The position numbers and the translations under genes are program-made. Positions 1-7,376 of a DNA stretch of 15,971 nucleotides are shown one piece after another; within the stretch, counting starts at the first letter, position 1, and the number at the start of each line of letters is the position of its first letter. The stretch lies in the NCBI GenBank assembly GCA_934101795.1, contig CAKORY010000020.1, positions 1 through 15,971 of the forward strand, given 5' to 3'. This DNA is from an uncultured Bacilli bacterium (GTDB lineage: Bacteria; Bacillota_I; Bacilli_A; RF39; UBA660). The notes under the pieces were generated by a model. That model made no database searches. It had not been told where the DNA came from and saw only the letters and a list, made by a program, of their open reading frames with translations.

Positions 1-20
1 AGGTACCCAAATAGGTACCC
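1..20. repeat. Tandem AGGTACCC repeats, candidate left-end integrase arm site
   Basis: Two perfect AGGTACCC octamers at 1-8 and 13-20 are separated by AAAT, giving a 12-bp period. They lie just 3' of the integrase stop codon. A near-copy of the same tandem pair occurs at 10919-10938 in the same orientation. Integrases with an AP2-like N-terminal arm domain, such as those of the Tn916 group, bind short direct repeats near both ends of their element, so arm-site function is a fair inference. The strand-exchange core site is not identifiable and probably lies left of the window. Confidence 0.5.
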
Positions 21-23
21 ATT

Positions 24-1139
24 TTAATTTAGTTTGTCTATAATATTAATTATTTCATTTAATTGATTCTTAAATAGATGAGAGTAAGTATTTAATGTCT
101 CATCTATTTTTGTGTGTCCTAAATACTTTGCTACAACATTTATAGTGGCACCACTATTAATTAAAAGTGACGCACAACTATGTCTAAAATCGTGTATTCT
201 AATTTGTTTAACATCTGCTAACTTACAATTCTTGTTTTTTCTATGCCTTAACTTTCCATTTGTAATTGGATCAGTATCTCCAAACAAATACCAGTCATCA
301 TTAAATCCATAATGTCTTTTAGAAACTTCATATAATACTTTCATATCTTCCATTAATACTTTTGGTATAGGAATATTTCTTATACTAGATTTTGTTTTAG
401 GTGTAGTTACCATATATGGTTTCTTTTCATCACCTTGAGTTGCTACAATATTTTTGTTAACACTTAAATATTGATTTTTAAAATCTATATCTTTCCATGT
501 TAGCCCTCTAAGTTCACCCCTACGAAGTCCACAATAATATAAAGTTTCAAATAATGTTTTAAATAGAATATCATCTTCTACCGATATGAATTTTTTAAAT
601 TCTTCATAAGTGAAAAATAACATTTCTTTTGGTATTTCGTTTGGGTCAGTAAAATTAGTCATTTTATTATAAGTTGCCGTAAAATTAAAGTTGTACCACT
701 TAGTAGCAAAGTTTAATAATTCTTTAAAAAATTTAAATAAATGGTTTTTATGATTAGTTGTATATCCATAAGAATTTATTTGCTTTTTCCATTTCTCAAA
801 ATGTTCAATATTAAAATCTTTTAGTTTAACATTATCTAAGTCTTTGAAAAATTTTTCTCTATCACGATAAGTTTTTAAAGTAGTATATTTTACTTTATCT
901 TCTTTGTATGCATAGAAGAGTGTATATAAATCTTTAAAAGTCATATTACGGTCTTTATCACTTCTATCAGCGTTAATTGTTAAAAATTCTCTTTCAGCTT
1001 TTAACGCTTCTGTTTTAGTAAAAAACTTCTTTGATTTATACTTTCTTCTAGATCCATCTAAATTCTTAACATAGTCATAAAAAATCCATTTACGACCATC
1101 TTTTGTCCATTCATCTTTGTCTAATAGTTTAACTGCCAT
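24..1139 (-). CDS. int: Tyrosine recombinase / integrase, intact
   Basis: This 371-aa site-specific recombinase should integrate and excise the element that begins here. Residues about 5-53 form an AP2-like arm-binding domain (WTKDGRKW, then LDGSRRKY and KKFFTKTEA). A SAM-like core-binding domain spans about 65-150 and the catalytic domain about 175-365. All catalytic residues are visible: R206 in GLRRGE, a Lys near 248-250 (TPKTKSS), H316 and R319 in HDFRH, H342 in LGH and nucleophile Y352 in NTYSH. The start has a GGAGG site and lies 2 nt after the stop of the ATPase gene, so the two are co-transcribed. The length is normal for Tn916/phage-type integrases. A decayed relative lies at 12273-13609. 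Confidence 0.95.
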   Translation of the reverse strand: MAVKLLDKDEWTKDGRKWIFYDYVKNLDGSRRKYKSKKFFTKTEALKAEREFLTINADRSDKDRNMTFKDLYTLFYAYKEDKVKYTTLKTYRDREKFFKDLDNVKLKDFNIEHFEKWKKQINSYGYTTNHKNHLFKFFKELLNFATKWYNFNFTATYNKMTNFTDPNEIPKEMLFFTYEEFKKFISVEDDILFKTLFETLYYCGLRRGELRGLTWKDIDFKNQYLSVNKNIVATQGDEKKPYMVTTPKTKSSIRNIPIPKVLMEDMKVLYEVSKRHYGFNDDWYLFGDTDPITNGKLRHRKNKNCKLADVKQIRIHDFRHSCASLLINSGATINVVAKYLGHTKIDETLNTYSHLFKNQLNEIINIIDKLN

Positions 1140-1141
1140 AA

Positions 1142-2146
1142 TTATTCCTCCTTTGAATTTAAATTATTACTATTACTTTCTGAAAAAATATTATCATTAA
1201 TTATTTCCAAAGGTTCCTTATATTTAGCAGTATATAGTCTTTCTGTTTGTGTTCTTTTACATTCTATAAATAATCCTAGTTTTTCGAGTTCATCTTTATT
1301 ACTTGATATTAATTTACCTAAGATGGGTGGAGTAATAAATAAATTTAATTTACTAACCATTTCTGAAATAGTAAAAGAAAACTCTTTTTTACTAATTGCA
1401 TATTTTAAAAATTGAATTAAATTTGGATTAAGTGTTTCTTCTGTTTTTTCATCAATACTTAGGATTAAATTATCATTTCTTTTTAGTACATAATTAAGTG
1501 CTTGGTAATCTCTACTTTCATAATTTAAGTAGAAAGTTGATTTGATGTTTTCATCTTGTTTTAACGCAAGTTTACCATCTACACAAGTATCAATAGCAGT
1601 ACTTCCTAAAGATTTACCTTTACGATTTAAATGATGAACTATGATGATGCTAACATTATAGTTATTACATAATTTACGCAATTGTGGAAATATATTTTGA
1701 CTCATATCTTGGTAATTATTTAAATCGTAATAACTTCCAAAATTTATGCCATTAAACATATCAATAAATACTAATTTGCCATTATATTTTTCTTTAAATT
1801 CACTTATTTCTTTTTCAACTTTTAATATGCTTAGTTGTGTCATATTATCTTCTGGGAAAGTATATAGAAAATCATTTTCCATTAAATTACATTTCATAAA
1901 ATTAATACGACTTATAGTCTCAGATGGATTCATTTCTGTACTTAAATACAAAATGGGTGTTTTGTTAGTTTTTAAATTCAAAAAAGGAATACCATTACAA
2001 ACAGAATTTGTTATTTGAAGAGCTAGAGCAGATTTTCCTACTTTAGCTTCTCCAAGTAAGCAATATAAACCATTTTCTCTAATCATATTTTCAATAATAT
2101 AATTAATATCGACAATACTATTTTTTAATTCTTCAATTGTTTTCAT
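1142..2146 (-). CDS. RepA/RecA-like AAA ATPase of an integrative element
   Basis: This 334-aa P-loop ATPase has Walker A GEAKVGKS at residues 32-39, an STEM segment at 69-72 and a hydrophobic Walker B strand ending in Asp (LVFID, 125-129). The VHH motif (170-172) followed by a GSTAID segment is usual in RepA-like hexameric helicases (AAA_25 family). The C-terminal ~100 residues look like a winged-helix or adaptor region. Such proteins serve in replication or maintenance of plasmids, satellites and integrative elements; which applies here is inference. The start has an AAAGGA site 11 nt downstream of the HTH gene, and the stop lies 2 nt before int, giving a three-gene operon. Confidence 0.8.
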   Translation of the reverse strand: MKTIEELKNSIVDINYIIENMIRENGLYCLLGEAKVGKSALALQITNSVCNGIPFLNLKTNKTPILYLSTEMNPSETISRINFMKCNLMENDFLYTFPEDNMTQLSILKVEKEISEFKEKYNGKLVFIDMFNGINFGSYYDLNNYQDMSQNIFPQLRKLCNNYNVSIIIVHHLNRKGKSLGSTAIDTCVDGKLALKQDENIKSTFYLNYESRDYQALNYVLKRNDNLILSIDEKTEETLNPNLIQFLKYAISKKEFSFTISEMVSKLNLFITPPILGKLISSNKDELEKLGLFIECKRTQTERLYTAKYKEPLEIINDNIFSESNSNNLNSKEE

Positions 2147-2157
2147 ATAATTCCTTT

Positions 2158-2394
2158 CTATAAATTTTCCTTAGCCATTTTTTCTAAATAATTAATATTA
2201 ATTTTTAGCTTATTAACGACTTCAATCATTGGTAATCTGTTATTAGGAAGAGTATAATCTCTATTTATTAGGTCATTTTTTATTTCTCTTCTAAGTTTAA
2301 CGGCATTGTTTTTACCTATTTCAGCAAGTTTCATTAAATCATCAAGATTACACCATTGCTTTGAAATAAGTTTTAAAGTTTCTCTAGCATCCAT
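2158..2394 (-). CDS. Small HTH protein, excisionase-like (DUF3173-like)
   Basis: This is a 78-aa protein if it starts at the ATG at 2394, which has a strong AAAGGAGG at 2405-2412 with 10-nt spacing. An upstream ATG at 2415 lies beyond that site and has no ribosome binding site of its own. The region DDLMKLAEIG-KNNAVKLRREI, then LPNNRLPMIEVVNKL, resembles the small HTH excisionase/directionality proteins next to integrases (DUF3173-like). It is the first gene of the leftward int operon, which suits a recombination directionality factor or an operon activator. The family is assigned by pattern and position only. Confidence 0.6.
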   Translation of the reverse strand: MDARETLKLISKQWCNLDDLMKLAEIGKNNAVKLRREIKNDLINRDYTLPNNRLPMIEVVNKLKININYLEKMAKENL

Positions 2395-2470
2395 ATAAAC
2401 TAATCCTCCTTTCATTTAGACTCTAGATATAAATATATCTATGTAATGATTACCAACTAAAGAAAGAAAT

Positions 2471-2497
2471 TATATTGTGAGGCATGCTCACAATATA
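2471..2497. promoter_or_regulatory. Operator 1: perfect palindrome over the leftward start site
   Basis: A perfect inverted repeat has 11-bp arms (TATATTGTGAG and CTCACAATATA) around a 5-bp centre. Its core TTGTGA-N7-TCACAA at 2475-2493 has the same half-sites and spacing as operator 2. It begins immediately downstream of the leftward -10 box, so it covers the expected transcription start of the int operon. A bound repressor would block that promoter. The likely ligand is the divergent XRE protein, by inference. Confidence 0.8.
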
Positions 2498-2527
2498 ATA
2501 ATACCATTTAATATTAATTAATGTCAA
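2498..2527 (-). promoter_or_regulatory. Leftward promoter for the HTH-ATPase-int operon
   Basis: On the minus strand a consensus -35 TTGACA (2527-2522) and a -10 TATTAT (2503-2498) are separated by 18 bp. Transcription would start near 2491, inside operator 1. This is the only good sigma-A-like promoter seen ahead of the leftward operon. Confidence 0.65.
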
Positions 2528-2533
2528 TAAAAA

Positions 2534-2552
2534 TTGTGAGTTTTAATCACAA
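2534..2552. promoter_or_regulatory. Operator 2 between the two divergent -35 boxes
   Basis: TTGTGA-N7-TCACAA repeats the half-sites and spacing of operator 1. Its centre is about 59 bp from the centre of operator 1. It ends 5 bp before the rightward -35 box and starts 6 bp beyond the leftward -35 box, so binding here could affect both promoters. A lone imperfect half-site, TTGTGG at 2575-2580, lies in the rightward promoter spacer. Confidence 0.75.
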
Positions 2553-2557
2553 AATAA

Positions 2558-2586
2558 TTGTTGAATAATCTGTTTTGTGGTAAAAT
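2558..2586 (+). promoter_or_regulatory. Rightward promoter for the XRE regulator
   Basis: A -35 TTGTTG (2558-2563) and a -10 TAAAAT (2581-2586) are separated by exactly 17 bp. The start site would fall about 25 bp before the XRE start codon. Operator 2 sits directly upstream, which suits autoregulation. Confidence 0.65.
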
Positions 2587-2618
2587 GGTATTAGGAAGTT
2601 ATGAAGAGGTGTAATTTA

Positions 2619-3146
2619 ATGAATAATAAAACTTTAGCTAGTGTAGTAAAAGAAGCTAGAGAGAAAATTAATATATCCCAAAGAGAATTATCAAGAATAA
2701 CTGGTATAGATAATAATACAATTGCTAAAATTGAAAAAGGTGAAAGAAAGAAACCAAATGTATTATCTTTAAAGAAGTTAAGTTCAGTATTAAATCTATC
2801 TTTAGAGATGTTAATGGAACTATGTGAGTATAGTAGGGAAGAAATAGATTCAACAGTAAATAATTCTTATAGTAGTATGGTTATTAAACCTGAAAATGCT
2901 CCAATTCTTGTACTTGATGATATAGTTAATCAAATGCAAGATGAACTATATATGAAAATGGTTATTAAAGAATTATTAGATAATTGTGATTTAGAAGAGT
3001 TAAATTTTATTTCTGAATTAAATAAAAAGGACAAAACTAGAGTTATCAAAGTAATTAAAAATTATGTTAGAGATAATGAAAAAGAAATAAAAAAACAAAA
3101 ACAATCTCTTGATGATTTAAAAAAATTACTTACTGAAGAAGAATGA
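2619..3146 (+). CDS. XRE-family transcriptional regulator of the element
   Basis: This 175-aa protein has an N-terminal Cro/CI-type helix-turn-helix at about residues 5-60 (ISQRELSRITGIDNNTIAKI) and an acidic middle. The lysine-rich C-terminal helix, about 130-175, is probably a coiled coil for dimerisation. The ATG at 2619 is preferred over that at 2601 because GAGGTG at 2606-2611 gives 7-nt spacing. No peptidase domain is visible, so control by LexA-type self-cleavage is unlikely. It diverges from the int operon and probably binds the TTGTGA-N7-TCACAA operators to govern excision and integration genes. The DNA-binding call is firm; the targets are inferred. Confidence 0.85.
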   Translation: MNNKTLASVVKEAREKINISQRELSRITGIDNNTIAKIEKGERKKPNVLSLKKLSSVLNLSLEMLMELCEYSREEIDSTVNNSYSSMVIKPENAPILVLDDIVNQMQDELYMKMVIKELLDNCDLEELNFISELNKKDKTRVIKVIKNYVRDNEKEIKKQKQSLDDLKKLLTEEE

Positions 3147-3159
3147 TTTTTTAGTTAGT

Positions 3160-3225
3160 AATGACAATATGACAAGAAATAGAGATGTATGGGTATGGTG
3201 TAATAAAGGCGTCATTGCTGTCATT
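3160..3225 (+). other. Imperfect long hairpin ahead of cargo 1
   Basis: AATGACA (3160-3166) pairs with TGTCATT (3219-3225), and ATGAC (3169-3173) pairs with GTCAT (3211-3215). That gives 12 bp around a 2/3-nt internal loop with a 37-nt apical loop. It follows the XRE stop by 13 nt and has no U-run after it, so it is not a standard terminator. A TATAAT at 3231-3236 just beyond it could be a -10 box, but no convincing -35 is present. Confidence 0.4.
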
Positions 3226-3237
3226 GGGAATATAATG

Positions 3238-3302
3238 TTTGTTTAGCAAGCAATGAATTTGTACTCCCGTACGAAATTCGTATGTGGGAATGCCCAAGCC
3301 CT
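3238..3302 (+). repeat. Left copy of ~65-bp inverted repeat with hairpin core
   Basis: The core at 3255-3279 folds as GAATTT, GTAC, loop TCCC, GTAC, one bulged G, AAATTC. Its exact reverse complement recurs at 8324-8348. Similarity continues on both sides: TTTAGCAAGCAATG outside the core and TGTGGGAATGCCCAAGCCCT inside it resemble the other copy with several mismatches. The two copies point in opposite directions and bracket the four-gene operon 3323-8241. No transposase lies between them. The repeat sits in the probable 5' leader of the zinc-ribbon gene. Confidence 0.75.
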
Positions 3303-3322
3303 AATTAAAAGGAGATGATAAT

Positions 3323-3772
3323 ATAGATAATTTTGAAATAACAATAAAAAGTGATGGAGATGGCTTTATTTTATTGCAATGCAGTTTATGTGGAGAGTTT
3401 TTCAAACTATTGGCTAGTGATTTAAATGATGAGGCTACAATAAGTATATGGTGTCCATATTGTGGTTTGAATAGTAAGAAATATTATACAAATGAAGTTA
3501 TAGATATTGCACTTAAAATTGCTAAAAATGAGGCAAATAAAATGATATGTCAAACCTTTAAAGAGTTTGAACAAAAGACCAAAAATAATAAATTTTTAAC
3601 TTTTAAGTGTGGAGAAAAATCTTCGGATGAGGTTTTAACACCAATTAAACCTAGAATTGAAAATTTAGAAAGAAAAAAATATAAATGTTGTAAGATAGAG
3701 GCAAAAATACGTCCGATTTCAATAGAAGCAGGAAGTTATTGTCCATTATGTGGAGGTGCTGATTTTGAGTGA
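3323..3772 (+). CDS. Double zinc-ribbon protein, probable non-ATG start
   Basis: This is a protein of about 149 aa if translation begins at the ATA codon at 3323, which lies 8 nt after GGAG at 3311-3314. No ATG exists in frame. The nearest standard codon, TTG at 3374, lacks a ribosome binding site and would cut off a coherent N-terminus (FEITIKSDGDGFILLQCSLCG). One ribbon is CSLCG with CPYCG about 20 residues later. A second CPLCG is at the C-terminus, with a KCC upstream that may complete another site. Function is not recognised; zinc-ribbon proteins of this shape occur as accessory genes near restriction systems. Its stop overlaps the next gene's start. The ribbons are clear; the start and function are uncertain. 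Confidence 0.65.
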   Translation: MDNFEITIKSDGDGFILLQCSLCGEFFKLLASDLNDEATISIWCPYCGLNSKKYYTNEVIDIALKIAKNEANKMICQTFKEFEQKTKNNKFLTFKCGEKSSDEVLTPIKPRIENLERKKYKCCKIEAKIRPISIEAGSYCPLCGGADFE

Positions 3773-4565
3773 ATTAATAAATAAAAAAGAATTAAAAAAA
3801 GAAAGCAGAGAATTTAGAACAATTTCGAGCAGGACATTAACAAGTGATTTCCAAATGTTTGATAATAATTTAAAAAGATTAATGAATTATATTGATAATA
3901 ATTCTACTATAAAACTATATATTGATTCTTGTATTTCAGAAGATGACAATTTTAGTATAGAAGATGATGTTAATAAAGTATGTAATAGTTATGGATTTAT
4001 CTTTGAAAGTTTAATTGATGAGAAAAAAGAGGTTTCATATATTTATCAAATTTTGAAATATATTGTTAATAATGATAAGAATTGTAGAGGATATATAATG
4101 TCTTATTCTCCATCCAATAAATATCAAGATAAATTAAAAGGTTTCTGTGATAATGTATTAGAACCATTTATAAACTATATTGACGAAAATTATGAAAGGA
4201 TATTTATAGAAATGGGATATGATGAAGATTCAAAATATGAAATAACAATAAATGGTGGACAAGTAAATATTGCTAAGGATAATGCGTTTATTAATGCCAA
4301 TCAAAATAATTATAGTGAAATAGATAAATTAGTAGCAGATATCAGGCAGAACATAGATAAAATTGAAGATGAAGAAATAAAACAGGATATTATTGATAAC
4401 GTTGAAGGAATACAGGAAGAATTAAGAAAAAAAGATGTAAAAAAAGGAAGAATAAAATCATTTATTTCTTCATTGCAAATTATTTTACCTAAGATAGGAA
4501 ATATAATTGAAGTTAGTGCTGCAGTCACTGAGTTGATAACCTTTGTACATTCTATTGGACTATAA
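3765..4565 (+). CDS. Unrecognised 266-aa protein with GGQVNIA segment and coiled coil
   Basis: The start chosen is TTG at 3765, 6 nt after GGAGGTG (3752-3758) and overlapping the zinc-ribbon stop (TGA at 3770-3772). The N-terminal ~140 residues look alpha-helical and acidic. At about 160-185 a probable beta-strand, YEITINGGQVNIAKDNA, precedes INANQNN. Next comes a charged helical or coiled-coil stretch (about 185-230), and the end is hydrophobic (LQIILPKIGNIIEVSAAVTE). The GGQ-NIA-(x)DNA-type strand before a coiled coil is reminiscent of linkers in some defence-associated proteins, but I cannot name a family. Its place in the R-M operon suggests an accessory or control role, by inference only. 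Confidence 0.65.
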   Translation: MSELINKKELKKESREFRTISSRTLTSDFQMFDNNLKRLMNYIDNNSTIKLYIDSCISEDDNFSIEDDVNKVCNSYGFIFESLIDEKKEVSYIYQILKYIVNNDKNCRGYIMSYSPSNKYQDKLKGFCDNVLEPFINYIDENYERIFIEMGYDEDSKYEITINGGQVNIAKDNAFINANQNNYSEIDKLVADIRQNIDKIEDEEIKQDIIDNVEGIQEELRKKDVKKGRIKSFISSLQIILPKIGNIIEVSAAVTELITFVHSIGL

Positions 4566-4595
4566 GAAAATTATAATAAAAAGGAAGTGAAGAAA

Positions 4596-7376
4596 ATGAC
4601 TGATTTAGAACAAAAGAAAAAAGCAAAAGAGTTTGCAGAGTTTTGGAAAGATAAAGGATACGAAAAGGGGCAATCACAAATATTTTGGACAACATTATTA
4701 ACTGATGTGTTTGGCGTAGAAAATATTAGTGAATTTATTGAATTTGAAGATCAAGTTCATATTGATAAAACAACGGGTTTTATAGATGGATACATTCCAA
4801 GTACAAAAGTATTAATTGAACAAAAGAGTATCGAAAAAGATTTAAGAAAGCCGATAAAACAATCAGATGGTAGTTTACTTAATCCTTTTCAACAAGCAAA
4901 AAAATATATTGCTGAACTTCCTGTATCTAAACATCCAAAATGGGTTATTACATGTAATTTTAAATCATTTCTTGTTTATGATATGAATAATCCTAACAGT
5001 GAACCAGAAGAAATACTATTAAAAAATTTACCAAAAGAATATTATCGTTTATCATTTTTAGTAGATGAAAAAAGCGAGCATTTAAAAAAAGAGGAAGAAT
5101 TATCATTTAGAGCTGGTGAATTGGTTGGAAAACTTTATGATGCTTTTTCTAAGCAATACAAAGATATAACTAATGAACAATCACAAAAAGATTTAAACGA
5201 ATTATGTGTTAGATTAGTATTTTGTTTATATGCTGAAGATGCTGGCTTATTTGGAAGAAAAAATGTTTTTCATGATTATTTAAGTAAATATGATGATTTA
5301 GGTTTAATGAGAAAAAATCTAATTGAATTATTTAAAGTTTTAGATACAAAATTAGAAGATAGAGATCCATACTTAGATGATGATTTAAATCAATTCCCTT
5401 ATGTTAATGGCGGTTTGTTTTCTAATGAAAATATAGAAATACCTTTATTTACTGAAGAGATAAGAGATACTTTGTTAGCTAAAGCATCTGATGATTTTGA
5501 TTGGTCTGAAATATCTCCAACTATATTTGGCGCAGTATTCGAATCAACATTAAATCCAGAAACTAGAAGATCTGGAGGTATGCATTATACTTCAATTGAA
5601 AATATTCATAAAGTAATTGACCCATTGTTTTTAAATGAATTAAGAGAAAAATTAGATGATGCATTAGCATATAAAAATGAGAAAACAAGAAATGAGAAAT
5701 TAATAGAATTTCAAAATTATATAGCATCACTTAATTTTTTAGACCCGGCTTGTGGTTCAGGTAATTTTTTAACAGAAACATATTTATCTTTAAGAAGATT
5801 GGAAAATGAAATGTTATCAGCTATGTCTAAAGGTATGATGATGTTGGATATAGCTGATACAATAAAAGTTTCAATTCAACAATTTTATGGAATAGAGGTA
5901 AATGATTTTGCTGTTAAAGTTGCTAAAACTGCACTTTGGATTGCAGAAGCTCAAATGTGGACTGAAACCAAAAAAATAGTATCTAGTTTTACAAACATTA
6001 GTGATTTCTTACCATTAGAAACCTATGATAATATTGTTGAAGCAAATGCACTAAAAATAGATTGGAATGAAGTAATACCTAATACTAAATGTAGTTATAT
6101 AATGGGAAATCCACCATTTGTTGGTGCAAGATTGATGAGTCCAGTTCAAAAAGAAGATGTTGCAGAAATATTTAAAGATATTAAAAATTACGGAAATATT
6201 GATTACGTAGGATGTTGGTATATTAAAGCTGCCAATTACATGAAAAATACCAATATAGAAACTGCATTAGTTTCAACTAATAGTATATGTCAAGGAGAAC
6301 AAACAACAATTTTATGGAAAGATATGTTGAATAATGGAATAAACATTAATTTTGCATATCGTACTTTTAGATGGGATAGTGAAGCCAGTCTAAAAGCACA
6401 TGTTCATTGCATAATTATAGGTTTTAGCTATAAAGTTAGAGATAAAAAAGTAATATATGATAACGGAAAATTTAATGAGGCAAAAAATATAAACGCTTAT
6501 TTAGTTGATGCTCCAAATGTTTTGTTAGATAGTAGATCAAATCCGATATGTAATGTGAGTAAAGCAGATTTTGGAAGTATGCCAAATGATAATGGATTTT
6601 TAAGTGATTATTCAAAAGAACAAGTTTTGGAAATAAATACTAAATATCCAGAAAGCAAAAATATGTTTAAATTATTTATTGGAGCAACAGAATTTTTACA
6701 TAAAAAGGAACGTTATTGTTTATGGTTGAAGGGTATTTCTCCTACGTTAATCAAAAAAGTTCCACCAGTATATGAGGCTGTTGAAAAAGTAAAAGAATTA
6801 AGAAATAATAGTAATCGAGAAGCAACGAGAAAATTAGCAGATATTCCTATGTTATTTGGTGAAATTAGACAACCAGATGGTGATTATTTGGTTATACCAT
6901 GTCATTCATCTGAAAAAAGAAGATATATTCCTGTTGGATATGTAAATAAAAATGTGATTTGTAGCAATGCTAATATATTAGTTCCTAATGCTAACTTATA
7001 TAGTTTCGGAGTATTGATGTCAAATGTTCATAATTCTTGGATGAGAATTGTTTCCGGAAGAATAAAAAGTGATTATAGATATTCTGTAAAAATAGTTTAT
7101 AATAATTTTCCATGGCCCAATCCTACAAAGGAGCAAAAAGAGAAAATTGAAAAAACTGCTCAAGCAATATTAGATGCCAGAGAATTGTATCCAGATAGTT
7201 CGTTAGCAGATTTATATGATGAATTAACAATGCCAGTAGAATTAAGAAAAGCACATCAAGCAAATGATGTTGCTGTAATGGAAGCGTATGAATTTAATTG
7301 GAAAACTATGACTGAATCAATGTGTGTTGCTGAGCTTATGAAAATGTATCAAAAATTAGTTGATAGTGATGAGTAA
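4596..7376 (+). CDS. MmeI-like single-chain restriction-modification enzyme (Type IIL/IIG)
   Basis: This 926-aa fused endonuclease and N6-adenine methyltransferase is close in length to MmeI (919 aa). The N-terminal nuclease carries a PD-(D/E)xK-like D64-x10-E75-Q-K77 in DGYIPSTKVLIEQK; MmeI itself uses D-x9-ExK. A helical linker (about 150-370) follows. The methyltransferase has SAM motif I, DPACGSGNF (from D383), and motif IV, NPPF (505-508). The C-terminal target-recognition part shows family marks: EIRQP, SEKRRYIPVGY, FGVLMSNVHNSWMR, GRIKSDYRYS and NNFPWPNP. ATG 4596 has AAGGAAG with 8-nt spacing; a GTG at 4587 is embedded in that site. It sits 30 nt after the previous gene and overlaps the DUF4238 gene. 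All motifs look intact. Its recognition sequence cannot be read from the protein. Confidence 0.9.
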   Translation: MTDLEQKKKAKEFAEFWKDKGYEKGQSQIFWTTLLTDVFGVENISEFIEFEDQVHIDKTTGFIDGYIPSTKVLIEQKSIEKDLRKPIKQSDGSLLNPFQQAKKYIAELPVSKHPKWVITCNFKSFLVYDMNNPNSEPEEILLKNLPKEYYRLSFLVDEKSEHLKKEEELSFRAGELVGKLYDAFSKQYKDITNEQSQKDLNELCVRLVFCLYAEDAGLFGRKNVFHDYLSKYDDLGLMRKNLIELFKVLDTKLEDRDPYLDDDLNQFPYVNGGLFSNENIEIPLFTEEIRDTLLAKASDDFDWSEISPTIFGAVFESTLNPETRRSGGMHYTSIENIHKVIDPLFLNELREKLDDALAYKNEKTRNEKLIEFQNYIASLNFLDPACGSGNFLTETYLSLRRLENEMLSAMSKGMMMLDIADTIKVSIQQFYGIEVNDFAVKVAKTALWIAEAQMWTETKKIVSSFTNISDFLPLETYDNIVEANALKIDWNEVIPNTKCSYIMGNPPFVGARLMSPVQKEDVAEIFKDIKNYGNIDYVGCWYIKAANYMKNTNIETALVSTNSICQGEQTTILWKDMLNNGININFAYRTFRWDSEASLKAHVHCIIIGFSYKVRDKKVIYDNGKFNEAKNINAYLVDAPNVLLDSRSNPICNVSKADFGSMPNDNGFLSDYSKEQVLEINTKYPESKNMFKLFIGATEFLHKKERYCLWLKGISPTLIKKVPPVYEAVEKVKELRNNSNREATRKLADIPMLFGEIRQPDGDYLVIPCHSSEKRRYIPVGYVNKNVICSNANILVPNANLYSFGVLMSNVHNSWMRIVSGRIKSDYRYSVKIVYNNFPWPNPTKEQKEKIEKTAQAILDARELYPDSSLADLYDELTMPVELRKAHQANDVAVMEAYEFNWKTMTESMCVAELMKMYQKLVDSDE

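Noticed and set aside
4596..7376. BREX PglX methyltransferase
   Set aside because: The N-terminal D-x10-EQK nuclease motif and the MmeI-type C-terminal blocks (KRRYIPVGY, DYRYS, FPWPNP) fit the MmeI family, and no other BREX genes are present.
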